64,000 bases of DNA from Oscillatoriales cyanobacterium M59_W2019_021 (lineage in GTDB: Bacteria; Cyanobacteriota; Cyanobacteriia; Cyanobacteriales; Geitlerinemataceae). The translations under genes and the position numbers were made by a program. This document shows positions 47,043 through 56,068 of this stretch, in pieces. Numbering within the stretch: the stretch's first letter is position 1; each line of letters starts with the position of its first letter. The stretch lies in contig DVED01000139.1 of NCBI GenBank assembly GCA_015295945.1, positions 1 through 64,000 on the forward strand, written 5' to 3'. Below the pieces are notes generated by a model. That model worked only from the letters and a program-made list of their open reading frames with translations, was not told the origin of the DNA and ran no database searches.

Positions 47043-48802
47043 AAGAATGCCGAACCGTTGAGATATTCTTCGACGTTAGTATACCCATCTCCATCCGCAT
47101 CCGCCGATCCATCGGACGGATCTTGAGGGTTGAGATCGTGCAGATTTTCCCAAGCATTGGGCATTCCATCGCCATCGCTATCCGTGCACGGCGTACCCGG
47201 TTCGATCTCGGGATAACCTCCCACTTCATGGGGATGAGTAATGGGCTGGTTTTCCCCCCGATAATTCAGCAAATCATCAATGTAGCGTCGATCGACGGCA
47301 TCGGCATTAGGAACCCATTCTCCAATGCAGTTTAATCGAGCATTCGCGCCCGAGTCCGCCAGGACAGAATCGTAAGCGGCTTCTGCCGATTCGATGTTGA
47401 TGGGAATTGGAGAGGGTCGCAAAGGATTAGATCGACGATAAGACAGAGGCACGGGTTCGTTAGAAAAGTTCAGTTTCCACAAATTCCAATTATCGGCACT
47501 CGGATCGGTTTGCACTGGATCGACGATATTGCCTTCAGTATAAATCGAAGGGTTGGGATAGGGTTCGTCAGGACGTAACGGACTAAAGTTTTCGTGCAGA
47601 AAGAGGCGATCGAGATTGGAAACCGGACCGGCTTTCGCATAATTATTGATGTAGTCTACAACCGCACCGCGTGTGGTTTCGCCAATCCTATTTTTCCAGT
47701 TATAGATGACATTATTGACGATTTGGGTGTTTCGAGATGTCACCCGAGGATTTCGGTAATTATTATGAACAAAAAGATTGTGGTGAATCGCAATTCTTTT
47801 GACTTCTCGCCAAGCTTCAATCGGTCGATCGGGGTCGCGAAAATCGGTTTCTCCACCAATGAGCAATCCATTGCTGTGACTGTCGAGACCTTCGCCCAAA
47901 ATCGATCGTTGAATCGTGACATTATAGATGGGCGGATCGTCGTGCTTTCGCCAAATCGAAGCATTTTCATCGGTACTCCAACTTAAAGAAAGGCGATCTA
48001 AAATAATATCATGTCCGCCATTAATACTAATATTATCATGCCCGGTTTCAGTTTCGTTCGCGCGACTGCGAAGCCGTAGATAGCGAATTGTAATATCGTG
48101 CGCTCCATCTTCAATTCTGATGAGTGTGGCATCGTCTCCTCTCAGGAGAATCCCCCCACCCGGAGCGGTTTGTCCGGCAACAGTTAAGTAAGGATTTTTG
48201 ATGCGAATTGTATCTTTGAGTCGAATGATTCCTGCTACTCGAAAAACAACAATCCTCGGACCTTCAGCTTCCAAAGCTTCCCGCAAACTCCCAGGACCGC
48301 TATCGTAGAGATTGGTAACCTCAATTACCCGACCGCCACGACCGCCGACAGACAGTGCGCCAAACCCTTCAGCTCCAGGAAAGGCGGGAAGCCGTGTCAC
48401 CGGCTCGGAGTTAGTCAGATCTTCAGGGGAGGTAACTGTAGAATCATCCGATACTACCGGTAGCAATTCGGTCGGCATCTCGGCATTCCCGCCATTCAAT
48501 AAAATATCAAAATCTTCATCATTGACTCGATCTGCAATTGTCGAATTGATAGGTGTTAAATCTCCTAAGATGGGGTCAAACTGACCGCTCGATGGGAGTG
48601 TATCCACCCTATCTGTAAACAGCGGATTGGATAGGACAATCGGCTCTGGAGAGGTCAGTTGATGCGCTGGCTCGCTCTCAGCAATTGAAACGTGCGATTG
48701 GGGATCGAGCCCAAGAGTTTCAGGGAGTGGGGAAAGTAAATTTGCATTGGGAAAAACCCGATCGGCAAGTCGATCGAACGATCCAGTAAAACCATCTATC
48801 AT
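47039..48802 (-). CDS. Pectate-lyase-like enzyme with C-terminal calcium-binding repeats
   Basis: 587 residues. The first ~145 residues are acidic and low-complexity, with no signal peptide. From about 148 the parallel beta-helix begins LPAFPGAEGFGALSVGGRGG, then TVAGQTAPGGGILLRG and HDNISINGGHDIILDRLSLS, the polysaccharide lyase family 1 pattern with its ladder and calcium-site acids. The C-terminus has DSDGDGMPNAWENLHDLNPQ and DADGDGYTNVEEYLNG, thrombospondin-3/EF-like calcium repeats. It closes the exopolysaccharide run and may trim or release the polymer; that is inference. Absence of a classical signal suggests type I or unusual export. Confidence 0.85.
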   Translation of the reverse strand: MIDGFTGSFDRLADRVFPNANLLSPLPETLGLDPQSHVSIAESEPAHQLTSPEPIVLSNPLFTDRVDTLPSSGQFDPILGDLTPINSTIADRVNDEDFDILLNGGNAEMPTELLPVVSDDSTVTSPEDLTNSEPVTRLPAFPGAEGFGALSVGGRGGRVIEVTNLYDSGPGSLREALEAEGPRIVVFRVAGIIRLKDTIRIKNPYLTVAGQTAPGGGILLRGDDATLIRIEDGAHDITIRYLRLRSRANETETGHDNISINGGHDIILDRLSLSWSTDENASIWRKHDDPPIYNVTIQRSILGEGLDSHSNGLLIGGETDFRDPDRPIEAWREVKRIAIHHNLFVHNNYRNPRVTSRNTQIVNNVIYNWKNRIGETTRGAVVDYINNYAKAGPVSNLDRLFLHENFSPLRPDEPYPNPSIYTEGNIVDPVQTDPSADNWNLWKLNFSNEPVPLSYRRSNPLRPSPIPINIESAEAAYDSVLADSGANARLNCIGEWVPNADAVDRRYIDDLLNYRGENQPITHPHEVGGYPEIEPGTPCTDSDGDGMPNAWENLHDLNPQDPSDGSADADGDGYTNVEEYLNGSAFF

Positions 48803-48868
48803 GATCGATCTGTTTATAGAGACTGCGGTAGTAGTTGCTGCCTCAACTTGCCCCTCAAAAATCGTCAG

Positions 48869-48884
48869 TTTGTAAGCTTACAAA
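48869..48884. promoter_or_regulatory. Perfect 16-bp palindrome upstream of the lyase gene
   Basis: TTTGTAAGCTTACAAA is fully self-complementary and is followed by a further half-site ATTGTAAA. It lies about 65 bases upstream of the lyase start and 25 bases past the preceding sulfotransferase stop. A dimeric regulator site is plausible; a transcript-end hairpin is less likely since GC content is low. Confidence 0.4.
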
Positions 48885-48908
48885 ATTGTAAACCCAATGA
48901 TTTTCAGT

Positions 48909-49880
48909 TTAAGTCTGAGAGTCTACTGAGTTGCGATCTTCATAGCTATTTTTATGAAATTTACCGATCGATCCATATCCATACAACAGAGCGTAATGCC
49001 AGTCAATAGTCCAAAACAAAAGTTGATGATACCACCTTAAATTCTGCTTCCATTCCCAATCTTTTTTCAAAATAATTTTGGATTGGTTTCTAATTCGATT
49101 TCCCGATATTTGCTCGGCAATGGGGATATCTAAGCCTTGTTGAATCATCTCGATTTGTCTTGAAAAATCTATTCCCAGAAAGGCTCCAATGGTATTTAAT
49201 GTTTTTTTAGGATTGTCAACAAAGTCTTCATATCGGACTCGAAGATAGTGATCGGAAGAGTGACAAATTTGGAAAATATGGGCAGCGGTTTGAGCGATAA
49301 ACCAAGTCAAAGAGCATCGAACTGCTGCAAAAGGAATGCGAGCATCTAATCCTCGTTCCATCTTTCGATTCGAGCCTTTAAGATAAGACCATATACATCC
49401 TCGACCATCCCGAACTAAATGGATAACTTTGACATCACGATTTGCAAATTTTGAAAGTGAGATCGGTCTCAAAAAGGCTAGTCTTGCCGTTTTTGAAGAG
49501 TCAATCAAATATTCAGTTGCGGGAGGAATATACTTTTCAATTGCTGAAAACAAGCGGTGATTAAATGCTTGATAATCTAAGGCAGACTTGAACTGATTTC
49601 CCCGAAAACATTGAATCAATCCTAAAATTGACTCAAACGCTAATTGATTTTTTCTAAGCTGCTTGAGATTGCTAGAATCATCTAAACTGTCTCGGGCGAC
49701 CTTCGACCAAAATTCTCGCTCTGGATCGCGATAACTTTTAGAGTTAGGATCGAAGTCAATTGAATCGAGAAAATAGCATAACTCTCCCGTGGCAAAAAGC
49801 CGATCGTGACTGTTTAAAATCCGCTCTAAAAGGGTAGAGCCGCTACGACCACATCCAGCAATGTATAAAGTTTTAGTCAT
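48909..49880 (-). CDS. Sulfotransferase (PAPS-dependent)
   Basis: 323 residues. The 5'-phosphosulfate loop is YIAGCGRSGSTLLERILNSH at the N-terminus, and the 3'-phosphate motif region is VIHLVRDGRGCIWSYLKGS with RYEDFVDNPKKTLNTIGAFL following. These are diagnostic of the sulfotransferase fold. It probably adds sulfate from PAPS to a sugar of the polymer made by this cluster. It is one of four sulfotransferases in the run, in the same orientation, 19 bases after the next gene upstream. Confidence 0.88.
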   Translation of the reverse strand: MTKTLYIAGCGRSGSTLLERILNSHDRLFATGELCYFLDSIDFDPNSKSYRDPEREFWSKVARDSLDDSSNLKQLRKNQLAFESILGLIQCFRGNQFKSALDYQAFNHRLFSAIEKYIPPATEYLIDSSKTARLAFLRPISLSKFANRDVKVIHLVRDGRGCIWSYLKGSNRKMERGLDARIPFAAVRCSLTWFIAQTAAHIFQICHSSDHYLRVRYEDFVDNPKKTLNTIGAFLGIDFSRQIEMIQQGLDIPIAEQISGNRIRNQSKIILKKDWEWKQNLRWYHQLLFWTIDWHYALLYGYGSIGKFHKNSYEDRNSVDSQT

Positions 49881-49899
49881 GTCTTTTTTTCTTTCTATT

Positions 49900-50874
49900 T
49901 TAGTAGCCCATTAATTTTTGCAACGGAATCAGGTCGGGATTGCGATCCATAGCTTCTTGGACTTGAGTTTCGTACCGCAATCCAGATTTCTTTTTAACAT
50001 CGGACAAAACATCATTAACTTTCGGAAGTCTTTCGGCAAAAGATTCAAGCTGACTATCTTTGGGTAGATCTGCCCAGTCTAAAATACGTCGAATCCACTC
50101 AACTGGATTGCCAATAAAATCTTCATGTTTGAGAGAAAAGACTCGTTCTTTGGGAATCTCTGCTAAATCCATCATGGCTAACCGATTGCATTGAAAATAT
50201 TGCCATGTTGCCACATCTGCAATACATTGACCTTTGAGAGACTGCCAATCAGGCACTAAAGCAAACTTCCATCGCTTTCCAGAATAGTCTTTTAATTTGA
50301 GATATTTGAGAATTGGGTATCCCGAACGCGCAAAACGCTCAATTTCTAGGAAACCGATTTGATCGGTTGCCAACCAGCCTGAAATTAGAGAGTCGATGTT
50401 GCCATCGGCTTGACGTTTATTCCAAATAAACAGTGCATCGGGAAACAGTCGATCGAGGAATGAAACGCGCAGTGCATTTTTAGGAGTTTTTTCCAAAAAA
50501 CGAATAACTGGAGGTTTTTTGATTTTTGAAAGGTGACCTAATGTGGCAATCATTACTTTACTGATCGAGCGTTCCGAAACGCTCCGAGCAGTCAGAAGGC
50601 ACTCTGGAGACTTGAGAATCTTGTTTAAGTTTAATGCCCGATCGTAAAACTGCTGGTAAAGAGTTTGGGAAAGTTCTTTACAAGTCAAATCTCGAGCAGT
50701 ACATCGATTAGACTCGTAGTTTTTCTCTCGGGGATGAAAATCGTTTTCTAAGATCCCATGAGATTCTCCTTCAAGATGCCATAGATCTCGATGAAGTGCC
50801 AAGCATCGGAATAAAATTGTCGTTCCCGATCTCGGTGCACCAATAATGATAATCGGTCGATCAATAATTGCCAT
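49900..50874 (-). CDS. Sulfotransferase (PAPS-dependent)
   Basis: 324 residues from an ATG at 50874 (MAIIDRPIIIIGAPRSGTTI); the frame is open to 50955 but the family start is here. The phosphosulfate loop is GAPRSGTTILFRCLALH and the later segments FLEKTPKNALRVSFLDRLFP and SLKHEDFIGNPVEWIRRILD match the Sulfotransfer_3 type. It differs from the neighbouring 48909 enzyme in sequence, so it probably sulfates another position or sugar. Cotranscribed with its neighbours. Confidence 0.88.
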   Translation of the reverse strand: MAIIDRPIIIIGAPRSGTTILFRCLALHRDLWHLEGESHGILENDFHPREKNYESNRCTARDLTCKELSQTLYQQFYDRALNLNKILKSPECLLTARSVSERSISKVMIATLGHLSKIKKPPVIRFLEKTPKNALRVSFLDRLFPDALFIWNKRQADGNIDSLISGWLATDQIGFLEIERFARSGYPILKYLKLKDYSGKRWKFALVPDWQSLKGQCIADVATWQYFQCNRLAMMDLAEIPKERVFSLKHEDFIGNPVEWIRRILDWADLPKDSQLESFAERLPKVNDVLSDVKKKSGLRYETQVQEAMDRNPDLIPLQKLMGY

Positions 50875-50955
50875 AGAATGTAAATTTATGGATGGACAAA
50901 AGTGGAATTCTACCAACAAAGTATGAGTTTTGTGTTGCCGGTATCTTGATATCAA

Positions 50956-52080
50956 TTATCTCATTACATATGTCAATTGCTTTTCAGAAATGCGATCGTA
51001 AATTTTTGTGTATCCTCGGTGCATTGAGTCTAAACTAAATTGCTCTTCTACAATCTTTCGACATTGGCGACCGATGTCCAATCGTTGTTCTCGAGACATT
51101 TCTCGAAAACGCTTAATTTCTCGAGCAAATCCATCAATATCGTTAGGGTCGAGCAACGGAATAAAATCAACTTTTCGGGCAATTTCTCTATGGGGCGGAA
51201 TATCGGATAAAATCACGGGACAGCCCGAAGCCATAACTTCTAAAACAGCAACAGGAAGACCTTCTCCTCGAGATGTCGATACAAATAAATCCGCACGTGC
51301 TGAATATTGAAACACTGCATCTCGCGGCACTAGTCCGATGATAGAAACGCGATCGTGCAAATTTAATTGATCGCTCTCTTGCATTAGAGACTCTCGCAAC
51401 TTTCCATCACCAATTAAAGTTAATTGACTGTGAAGATCGTTAGCTTTTTGAAAAGCTTTTAAGAGAGTGGAAAAATTTTTAATCGGGATTAATCGACCCA
51501 CGGAAATAACCTCGAATTGGTCTCTGGAGTTCGTTCGCTCTACATCGGAAATAGCCCGATCGATGCGGTTGAGGTTTGCTGCATTTTGCACGACATTAAT
51601 TTTATGACCCCCCAGTCGCTTCCACCAATGTGGAAAGCTTTCCAAACAAGCATGAGAACAAAATATTAATTCTTGAAATCCCAAGAAAATCGGAATCATT
51701 AAAATTCGATGTTTGAGAGGAAAATTCGGATAAGAATTGTGTACGGTATAAACCGTGATGGGTTTTATTTTTTGATAGCCTCCGCCCAAAATCGCTCCTA
51801 ACAAAAATAAAAATCCTGTGATGGGAGAGTGAACGTGAATTGCATCGTATTTTTGAAATTTCAATGCCGCATTCAAAGCTCGCCAGAAACCTATCAAAGA
51901 GTTGTCTCCATTGAATAACGTAATCTCTTCCGGAGTTGAATCTTTCCGATCAAAATACGTGCAGATTGTAATGTTTCGCCGATCTTTTACAGGCAAACAG
52001 TGTTCGTTATATTGACAGTTTGTTTCTCCAGCGGAAACAATAATATGTAAAAGATTCATTTTGTTGTTTAGAGTAGTCAT
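50956..52080 (-). CDS. Family 4 glycosyltransferase
   Basis: 374 residues from an ATG at 52080, preceded by AGGAAAAAG. GT-B fold signs: an N-terminal MNLLHIIVSAGE strand, VYTVHNSYPNF, the donor region EVISVGRLIPIKNFSTLLKA and the C-terminal nucleotide-sugar motif ADLFVSTSRGEGLPVAVLEV, a typical EGLPVA...E(VM)ASG signature. It should be a cytoplasmic or membrane-associated retaining enzyme extending the lipid-linked repeat unit. It lies inside the sulfotransferase run. Confidence 0.9.
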   Translation of the reverse strand: MTTLNNKMNLLHIIVSAGETNCQYNEHCLPVKDRRNITICTYFDRKDSTPEEITLFNGDNSLIGFWRALNAALKFQKYDAIHVHSPITGFLFLLGAILGGGYQKIKPITVYTVHNSYPNFPLKHRILMIPIFLGFQELIFCSHACLESFPHWWKRLGGHKINVVQNAANLNRIDRAISDVERTNSRDQFEVISVGRLIPIKNFSTLLKAFQKANDLHSQLTLIGDGKLRESLMQESDQLNLHDRVSIIGLVPRDAVFQYSARADLFVSTSRGEGLPVAVLEVMASGCPVILSDIPPHREIARKVDFIPLLDPNDIDGFAREIKRFREMSREQRLDIGRQCRKIVEEQFSLDSMHRGYTKIYDRISEKQLTYVMR

Positions 52081-52181
52081 CTTTTTCCTGCGTATTTGTC
52101 TTGTTTTCTCGTTCCGATCGAGGTAGTTCTATCGGGAGTTCAAATTCGAGTTACCAGTTTAAAATCGAAGCTAAAGAATGA

Positions 52182-52868
52182 TTAAAACTCGTAACCAAAA
52201 TATTCAATTTCTTTCCGGCATACATTGAAAATCCGTTCTTTGTCATTTGGGTTGATAAGTTCTCGATAATGGCGTTTATCTTTTCGATAACTTCCTTTAG
52301 CTTTCGGCATTGTGGGAATTTTGGGCAAATTCAAGATTGTAGCAATTGTTTTCATCTCAGAGTCGAGATTTTCAAAGCGTGCCACTCGATCGACGGCGAT
52401 GTTATCTCCAATGCTATACACATCAAAGTTGGAAAGTTTATAAGAGTCTAAATCGTGAATGAACTCGCTAAACGTCGGTTTTTGGTTGAGAGAGCGCGTC
52501 AGCCAATAGTACCAAGACACGGCTTTATCCCAAGGATTTCGATCGAAGCAAAATTTAAAATAGTTGTTCCAAATGCTGGGATCGATATGCGAATAAATTT
52601 TGCGGGCAGACATATGATTGGAGTACGAAGCTTTTTGATGGCGGACTGCCAAGCGCAACCAATCTTTCATCGTATAATTTTTGAGAGGAATTTCGTAGTT
52701 TTGGGGCTGTATGTACCCAAGTTTCTGGCGAATCTTTTCATCTTCTTCAAAAATCGGCGTAATAATGTCATCGCGATCGCAAAATTCAGAAAGTGCAATC
52801 TCGAGACTCGTTCCTGCAGTTTTTCGGGTTTTGATAAAAATGAATTTGTATCGGTGACAGATTAGCAT
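52182..52868 (-). CDS. Sulfotransferase family 2-like protein
   Basis: 228 residues. The N-terminus is MLICHRYKFIFIKTRKTAGT followed by SLEIALSEF: the 'FIxxxKTAGTS' loop replaces the classic RSGT and is typical of the Sulfotransfer_2 family (carbohydrate sulfotransferases). HIDPSIWNNYFKFCFDRNPW supplies the 3'-phosphate-binding Arg/Asp pattern (F-x-R-(N/H)PW). The third type of sulfotransferase in the run. The sulfate acceptor is presumably a sugar of the polymer. Confidence 0.85.
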   Translation of the reverse strand: MLICHRYKFIFIKTRKTAGTSLEIALSEFCDRDDIITPIFEEDEKIRQKLGYIQPQNYEIPLKNYTMKDWLRLAVRHQKASYSNHMSARKIYSHIDPSIWNNYFKFCFDRNPWDKAVSWYYWLTRSLNQKPTFSEFIHDLDSYKLSNFDVYSIGDNIAVDRVARFENLDSEMKTIATILNLPKIPTMPKAKGSYRKDKRHYRELINPNDKERIFNVCRKEIEYFGYEF

Positions 52869-52941
52869 TTTGACTCCTGGGTCTTGAGAGGGTTAATTGG
52901 GTTTATAATATTTCTCAGTTTTTCGATCGAGTACCATTGAA

Positions 52942-54147
52942 TTATTTAGGGATTGCTTCATGACTCGAAGCGTTGGCATCGAATAAATAATGAGGTGTTG
53001 AAGGGCGGGGTTTCGATCGAGAAACGCAAGCACTGCAAACGGATAATGTCAGGAACAGCCAAGTTTGTTTTCGATGCTCCATATTTTGGGTAACCGCACT
53101 GAAAATCCAGCCGACGATAACTGCTGCCCACAGTTGCGAAGTCCACTTGGGTTGTTTGAACGCGCAATACAGGGAAATTCCAAGTAGTGCGATAAATAAA
53201 CTAAATCCCACGAGTCCCACTTCCGATAATAAAGCCAGGACAAAACTGTGAGCCACTTTAATATGCTCGGTTGTATCCGTCGCTGCGGCAGAAAATGCAA
53301 AGCTGCCAACTCCTAACATCGGATGTTCGGCAAAAACCTCAATCCCTTTTTGCCAAATTTTATCGCGACCGTTTAAATAGCTCTTATGCGTGAATGATGC
53401 ACCCGTCATGCGATCGATCGCGGTATTAGCGAATGGTAATAGGGCAAGTCCCACGCCAATGAGGAAGGCAAAAATTAACGTGCGCACGATGGGATTGAAG
53501 CGTTGCAGGGAATTTAGGATAAATAAAATCCCGGGAAACGCACCCATCAGTGCCGAACGAGAACCCGTCAGTAAAATACACAACAAAGATAAAGGGATAT
53601 AAGCCAAATTCATCCATTTGAAAACCTGATTTTTTTGTCCGTCTTCATCAAATAAGGCAAGATACCAGGCGATCGAGATTCCTAATGCTAAAATCATCCC
53701 GGCAACATTGGAGTTAAATCCTTCCGCACTATAGCGAGTTGCCGCGCCTGAAGAAAAACTGCCAACGAGACTGTAAATCGTGACGTAACAGCCCAAAATA
53801 TACGCTTGTAAACCCCATCGAATCTTAGTTTGGGTGGTGTAAATATCCCACAAGAGATAAACAAAGACCAAAAGTTGCCAGTAGGTGAGCGAGCGATCGA
53901 TCGATCTCTCGGGTGCGACCGACCAGCACACACTCAGAGTATTCCACAGAATAAATACGAGAAAGACAAAGTGAAACAAATGGGGCGGACGAACTCGACC
54001 TCGAACTGCCATAGCAGCCAGCCAACAGAGTCCGACGAGAACGCCGATAATTCGACTAATCGATCCCAATCCACCAATCAGCGAGAGATTTTCCCACGGA
54101 ACGGCAAAGATTGCCAATAGAGATAACCAATAAGCAATCTGGTACAT
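52942..54147 (-). CDS. O-antigen ligase/polymerase-like membrane protein (Wzy candidate)
   Basis: 401 residues with about ten hydrophobic helices. The large periplasmic loop and following segment contain LNGRDKIWQKGIEVFAEHPM then LGVGSFAF, which is the Wzy_C/O-antigen ligase pattern (R-x-x-W...P-x-x-G-x-G). An Arg in LLTGSRSALMGAFPG fits the other conserved loop. In a Wzx/Wzy system it joins repeat units outside the membrane. It sits between a sulfotransferase and a glycosyltransferase in the run. Ligase function cannot be excluded. Confidence 0.85.
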   Translation of the reverse strand: MYQIAYWLSLLAIFAVPWENLSLIGGLGSISRIIGVLVGLCWLAAMAVRGRVRPPHLFHFVFLVFILWNTLSVCWSVAPERSIDRSLTYWQLLVFVYLLWDIYTTQTKIRWGLQAYILGCYVTIYSLVGSFSSGAATRYSAEGFNSNVAGMILALGISIAWYLALFDEDGQKNQVFKWMNLAYIPLSLLCILLTGSRSALMGAFPGILFILNSLQRFNPIVRTLIFAFLIGVGLALLPFANTAIDRMTGASFTHKSYLNGRDKIWQKGIEVFAEHPMLGVGSFAFSAAATDTTEHIKVAHSFVLALLSEVGLVGFSLFIALLGISLYCAFKQPKWTSQLWAAVIVGWIFSAVTQNMEHRKQTWLFLTLSVCSACVSRSKPRPSTPHYLFDANASSHEAIPK

Positions 54148-54152
54148 ATTTG

Positions 54153-55256
54153 CTACCCGACTAAAGCGTGAAGATATTGATTGACGACTGTGTCCACCTC
54201 AAATGGCTGCCAACTTTCCTGACACGGTGGAACCGCTTCCTGAGTCATCGCCATTTCGATCGCTTTGGCTAAGCGATCCTCATCGCCCACGGGAACGAGG
54301 GTGCCGTATTTTCCATCTTGGAGGATTTCCCTCGGACCGTGGGGACAATCTGTAGAAACGACGGGCGTTCCCAAATACATAGCTTCAATCGCCACGATGC
54401 CCAAACCTTCCCAGCGAGAGGACAAGACAAACACCGAAGCGCGTGCCATATAGGGATAGGGATTGAGGACGAACCCCGGCAAGCTGACATCGGATTCCAG
54501 ACCGAACTGGCGAACGAGCCCTTCTAATTCGGGACGTTGGACGCCTTCGCCAAGAACGATCAGGCGTGCCGCCCGATGTTGTCGCAGTTGCGCGAAGGCA
54601 CGAATCAAGGTCGAAAAGTCTTTCTGGGGAACGAGACGACCCACGGCGAGAACGACTGGAGGTTCGCCCGGTTTCAGCCACGGATGCTCGAGGGGGGCTT
54701 TGGCTTTTTCGCGTAAGTCGGGCGTAATGACGGGATTATAAATCGTGCAAATGCGATCGCCATCGAGTCCCGTCACCCGAGGTAAGTCTTCGGCAACTCC
54801 TTGGGAAACCGTCACAATGGTGCGTGCCTGCGGATAAAACCAGCGCATTAAAGTGGGTAGCAGCCGTTTATGCCAACCGCGTGCGTGTTCAAGGGCTAGA
54901 GATAGGGTATTATGCTCGCTGACGACCACTGGCGTGGAAACCCGAGCCAAACCCGAAGCCCACAAGGCGATCAAATTGGCATAATCTAATGCCGATAAGA
55001 GGGCGATCGGTCGATTTTGGCGCAGGTAGCCCACCAATGCTGGCAAGCAAAATAGCGTTCTGGACGCTTTTAAATCCACGATGCGGACGGTTTCCGGAAC
55101 TTCGGGTAGATACGGACCGGTTGCCTGTGCCAAGACCAGATCGACGCAATAGCCGCGTTCGACAAAGCCATTGGCTAATTTTAAGATTAAGCGTTGAGCG
55201 CCACCGCCATTTAACGAAGGAATAAAAATTGCCAATCGTTGCCAAGAGTTCGCCAT
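54153..55256 (-). CDS. Family 4 glycosyltransferase
   Basis: 367 residues from the ATG at 55256 (MANSWQRLAIFIPSLNGGGA; a frame to 55283 overlaps the preceding gene). FIPSLNGGGAQRLILKLANG is the classic GT4 N-terminal loop; VVLAVGRLVPQKDFSTLIRA and ARASVFVLSSRWEGLGIVAI are the donor-binding segments with the Glu of the EGL motif. It should transfer a sugar from a nucleotide donor to the growing lipid-linked unit. Five bases separate its stop from the Wzy candidate's start. Confidence 0.92.
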   Translation of the reverse strand: MANSWQRLAIFIPSLNGGGAQRLILKLANGFVERGYCVDLVLAQATGPYLPEVPETVRIVDLKASRTLFCLPALVGYLRQNRPIALLSALDYANLIALWASGLARVSTPVVVSEHNTLSLALEHARGWHKRLLPTLMRWFYPQARTIVTVSQGVAEDLPRVTGLDGDRICTIYNPVITPDLREKAKAPLEHPWLKPGEPPVVLAVGRLVPQKDFSTLIRAFAQLRQHRAARLIVLGEGVQRPELEGLVRQFGLESDVSLPGFVLNPYPYMARASVFVLSSRWEGLGIVAIEAMYLGTPVVSTDCPHGPREILQDGKYGTLVPVGDEDRLAKAIEMAMTQEAVPPCQESWQPFEVDTVVNQYLHALVG

Positions 55257-55279
55257 CGTCTGTTCCCCGTAGAGTTGAA

Positions 55280-56044
55280 TCAATCGATTAAATGAGCAAA
55301 AGCCGAATCCATCAGGATAGCTTTGACTTCTTTGTAGTTGCGAATGACGTCGGCATGACTGCCGCGTCGAATTTTAACGAGTTTGGGAGCGGGCATCGCG
55401 GCTGGAGCCTCAATGGCGAGAAATTCCCACACTCGATCGAATTGAGTGGCATCGCGCACCAGATCTTCGTAAACCACTTCGATATGGGGTAAGCGAAACT
55501 GCTTCAACAGTTGGCGCGTGAAATTTTGATTGTGTTGCAGTTTTTTCAGATGGGGAATTAAGGTGTAGGGTTCTAGATCGATTTGAATCGTTTCGGGTCT
55601 AGGTTCTCCGGGTAAAATATGAGACCGACCCATAGTGTTTTTTACGCGACTGGAAATGAGGATATCTAAATAATTTTGACGAGTTAGGTGAACGATCGCC
55701 ACGCGCTTGCAGGCGAGATAAGCCCAAATTTCGGGATAGGCTTTCAGGTGAGAGTACATGAGTTTAAATCCTACTGCACCCGGTCGATCGTAAAGTCGAT
55801 CTAAATAGGAAAATACCGAAAAAGGACGAAAACTCCAGCCGCTAGATCGAGATTCGACAAAGCGAGGGTAAGCCACATCCGAATCCCAATATTTCTTTCC
55901 TGGCGTGCGAGTTCGATTTAAAAAGAGTTCGTCGCACACTTGGATATTTTCCAGTCGATCCAGCAAGCTGACCAACCAAGTTGAGCCGCTTCTTTGGGTT
56001 GTCAGAATTGCAAAGTTGATATCTTCAATCGATCTTTTTAGCAT
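55280..56044 (-). CDS. Stf0-like sulfotransferase
   Basis: 254 residues. FAILTTQRSGSTWLVSLLDR at the N-terminus is the phosphosulfate loop, and IQVCDELFLNRTRTPGKKYW and VAIVHLTRQNYLDILISSRV follow, similar to Stf0-type enzymes such as the trehalose sulfotransferase of mycobacteria. It is the fourth and most distinct sulfotransferase in the run. Acceptor sugar unknown. Confidence 0.85.
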   Translation of the reverse strand: MLKRSIEDINFAILTTQRSGSTWLVSLLDRLENIQVCDELFLNRTRTPGKKYWDSDVAYPRFVESRSSGWSFRPFSVFSYLDRLYDRPGAVGFKLMYSHLKAYPEIWAYLACKRVAIVHLTRQNYLDILISSRVKNTMGRSHILPGEPRPETIQIDLEPYTLIPHLKKLQHNQNFTRQLLKQFRLPHIEVVYEDLVRDATQFDRVWEFLAIEAPAAMPAPKLVKIRRGSHADVIRNYKEVKAILMDSAFAHLID

Positions 56045-56068
56045 GATTATCTCCTGACTTTGTGCAGG

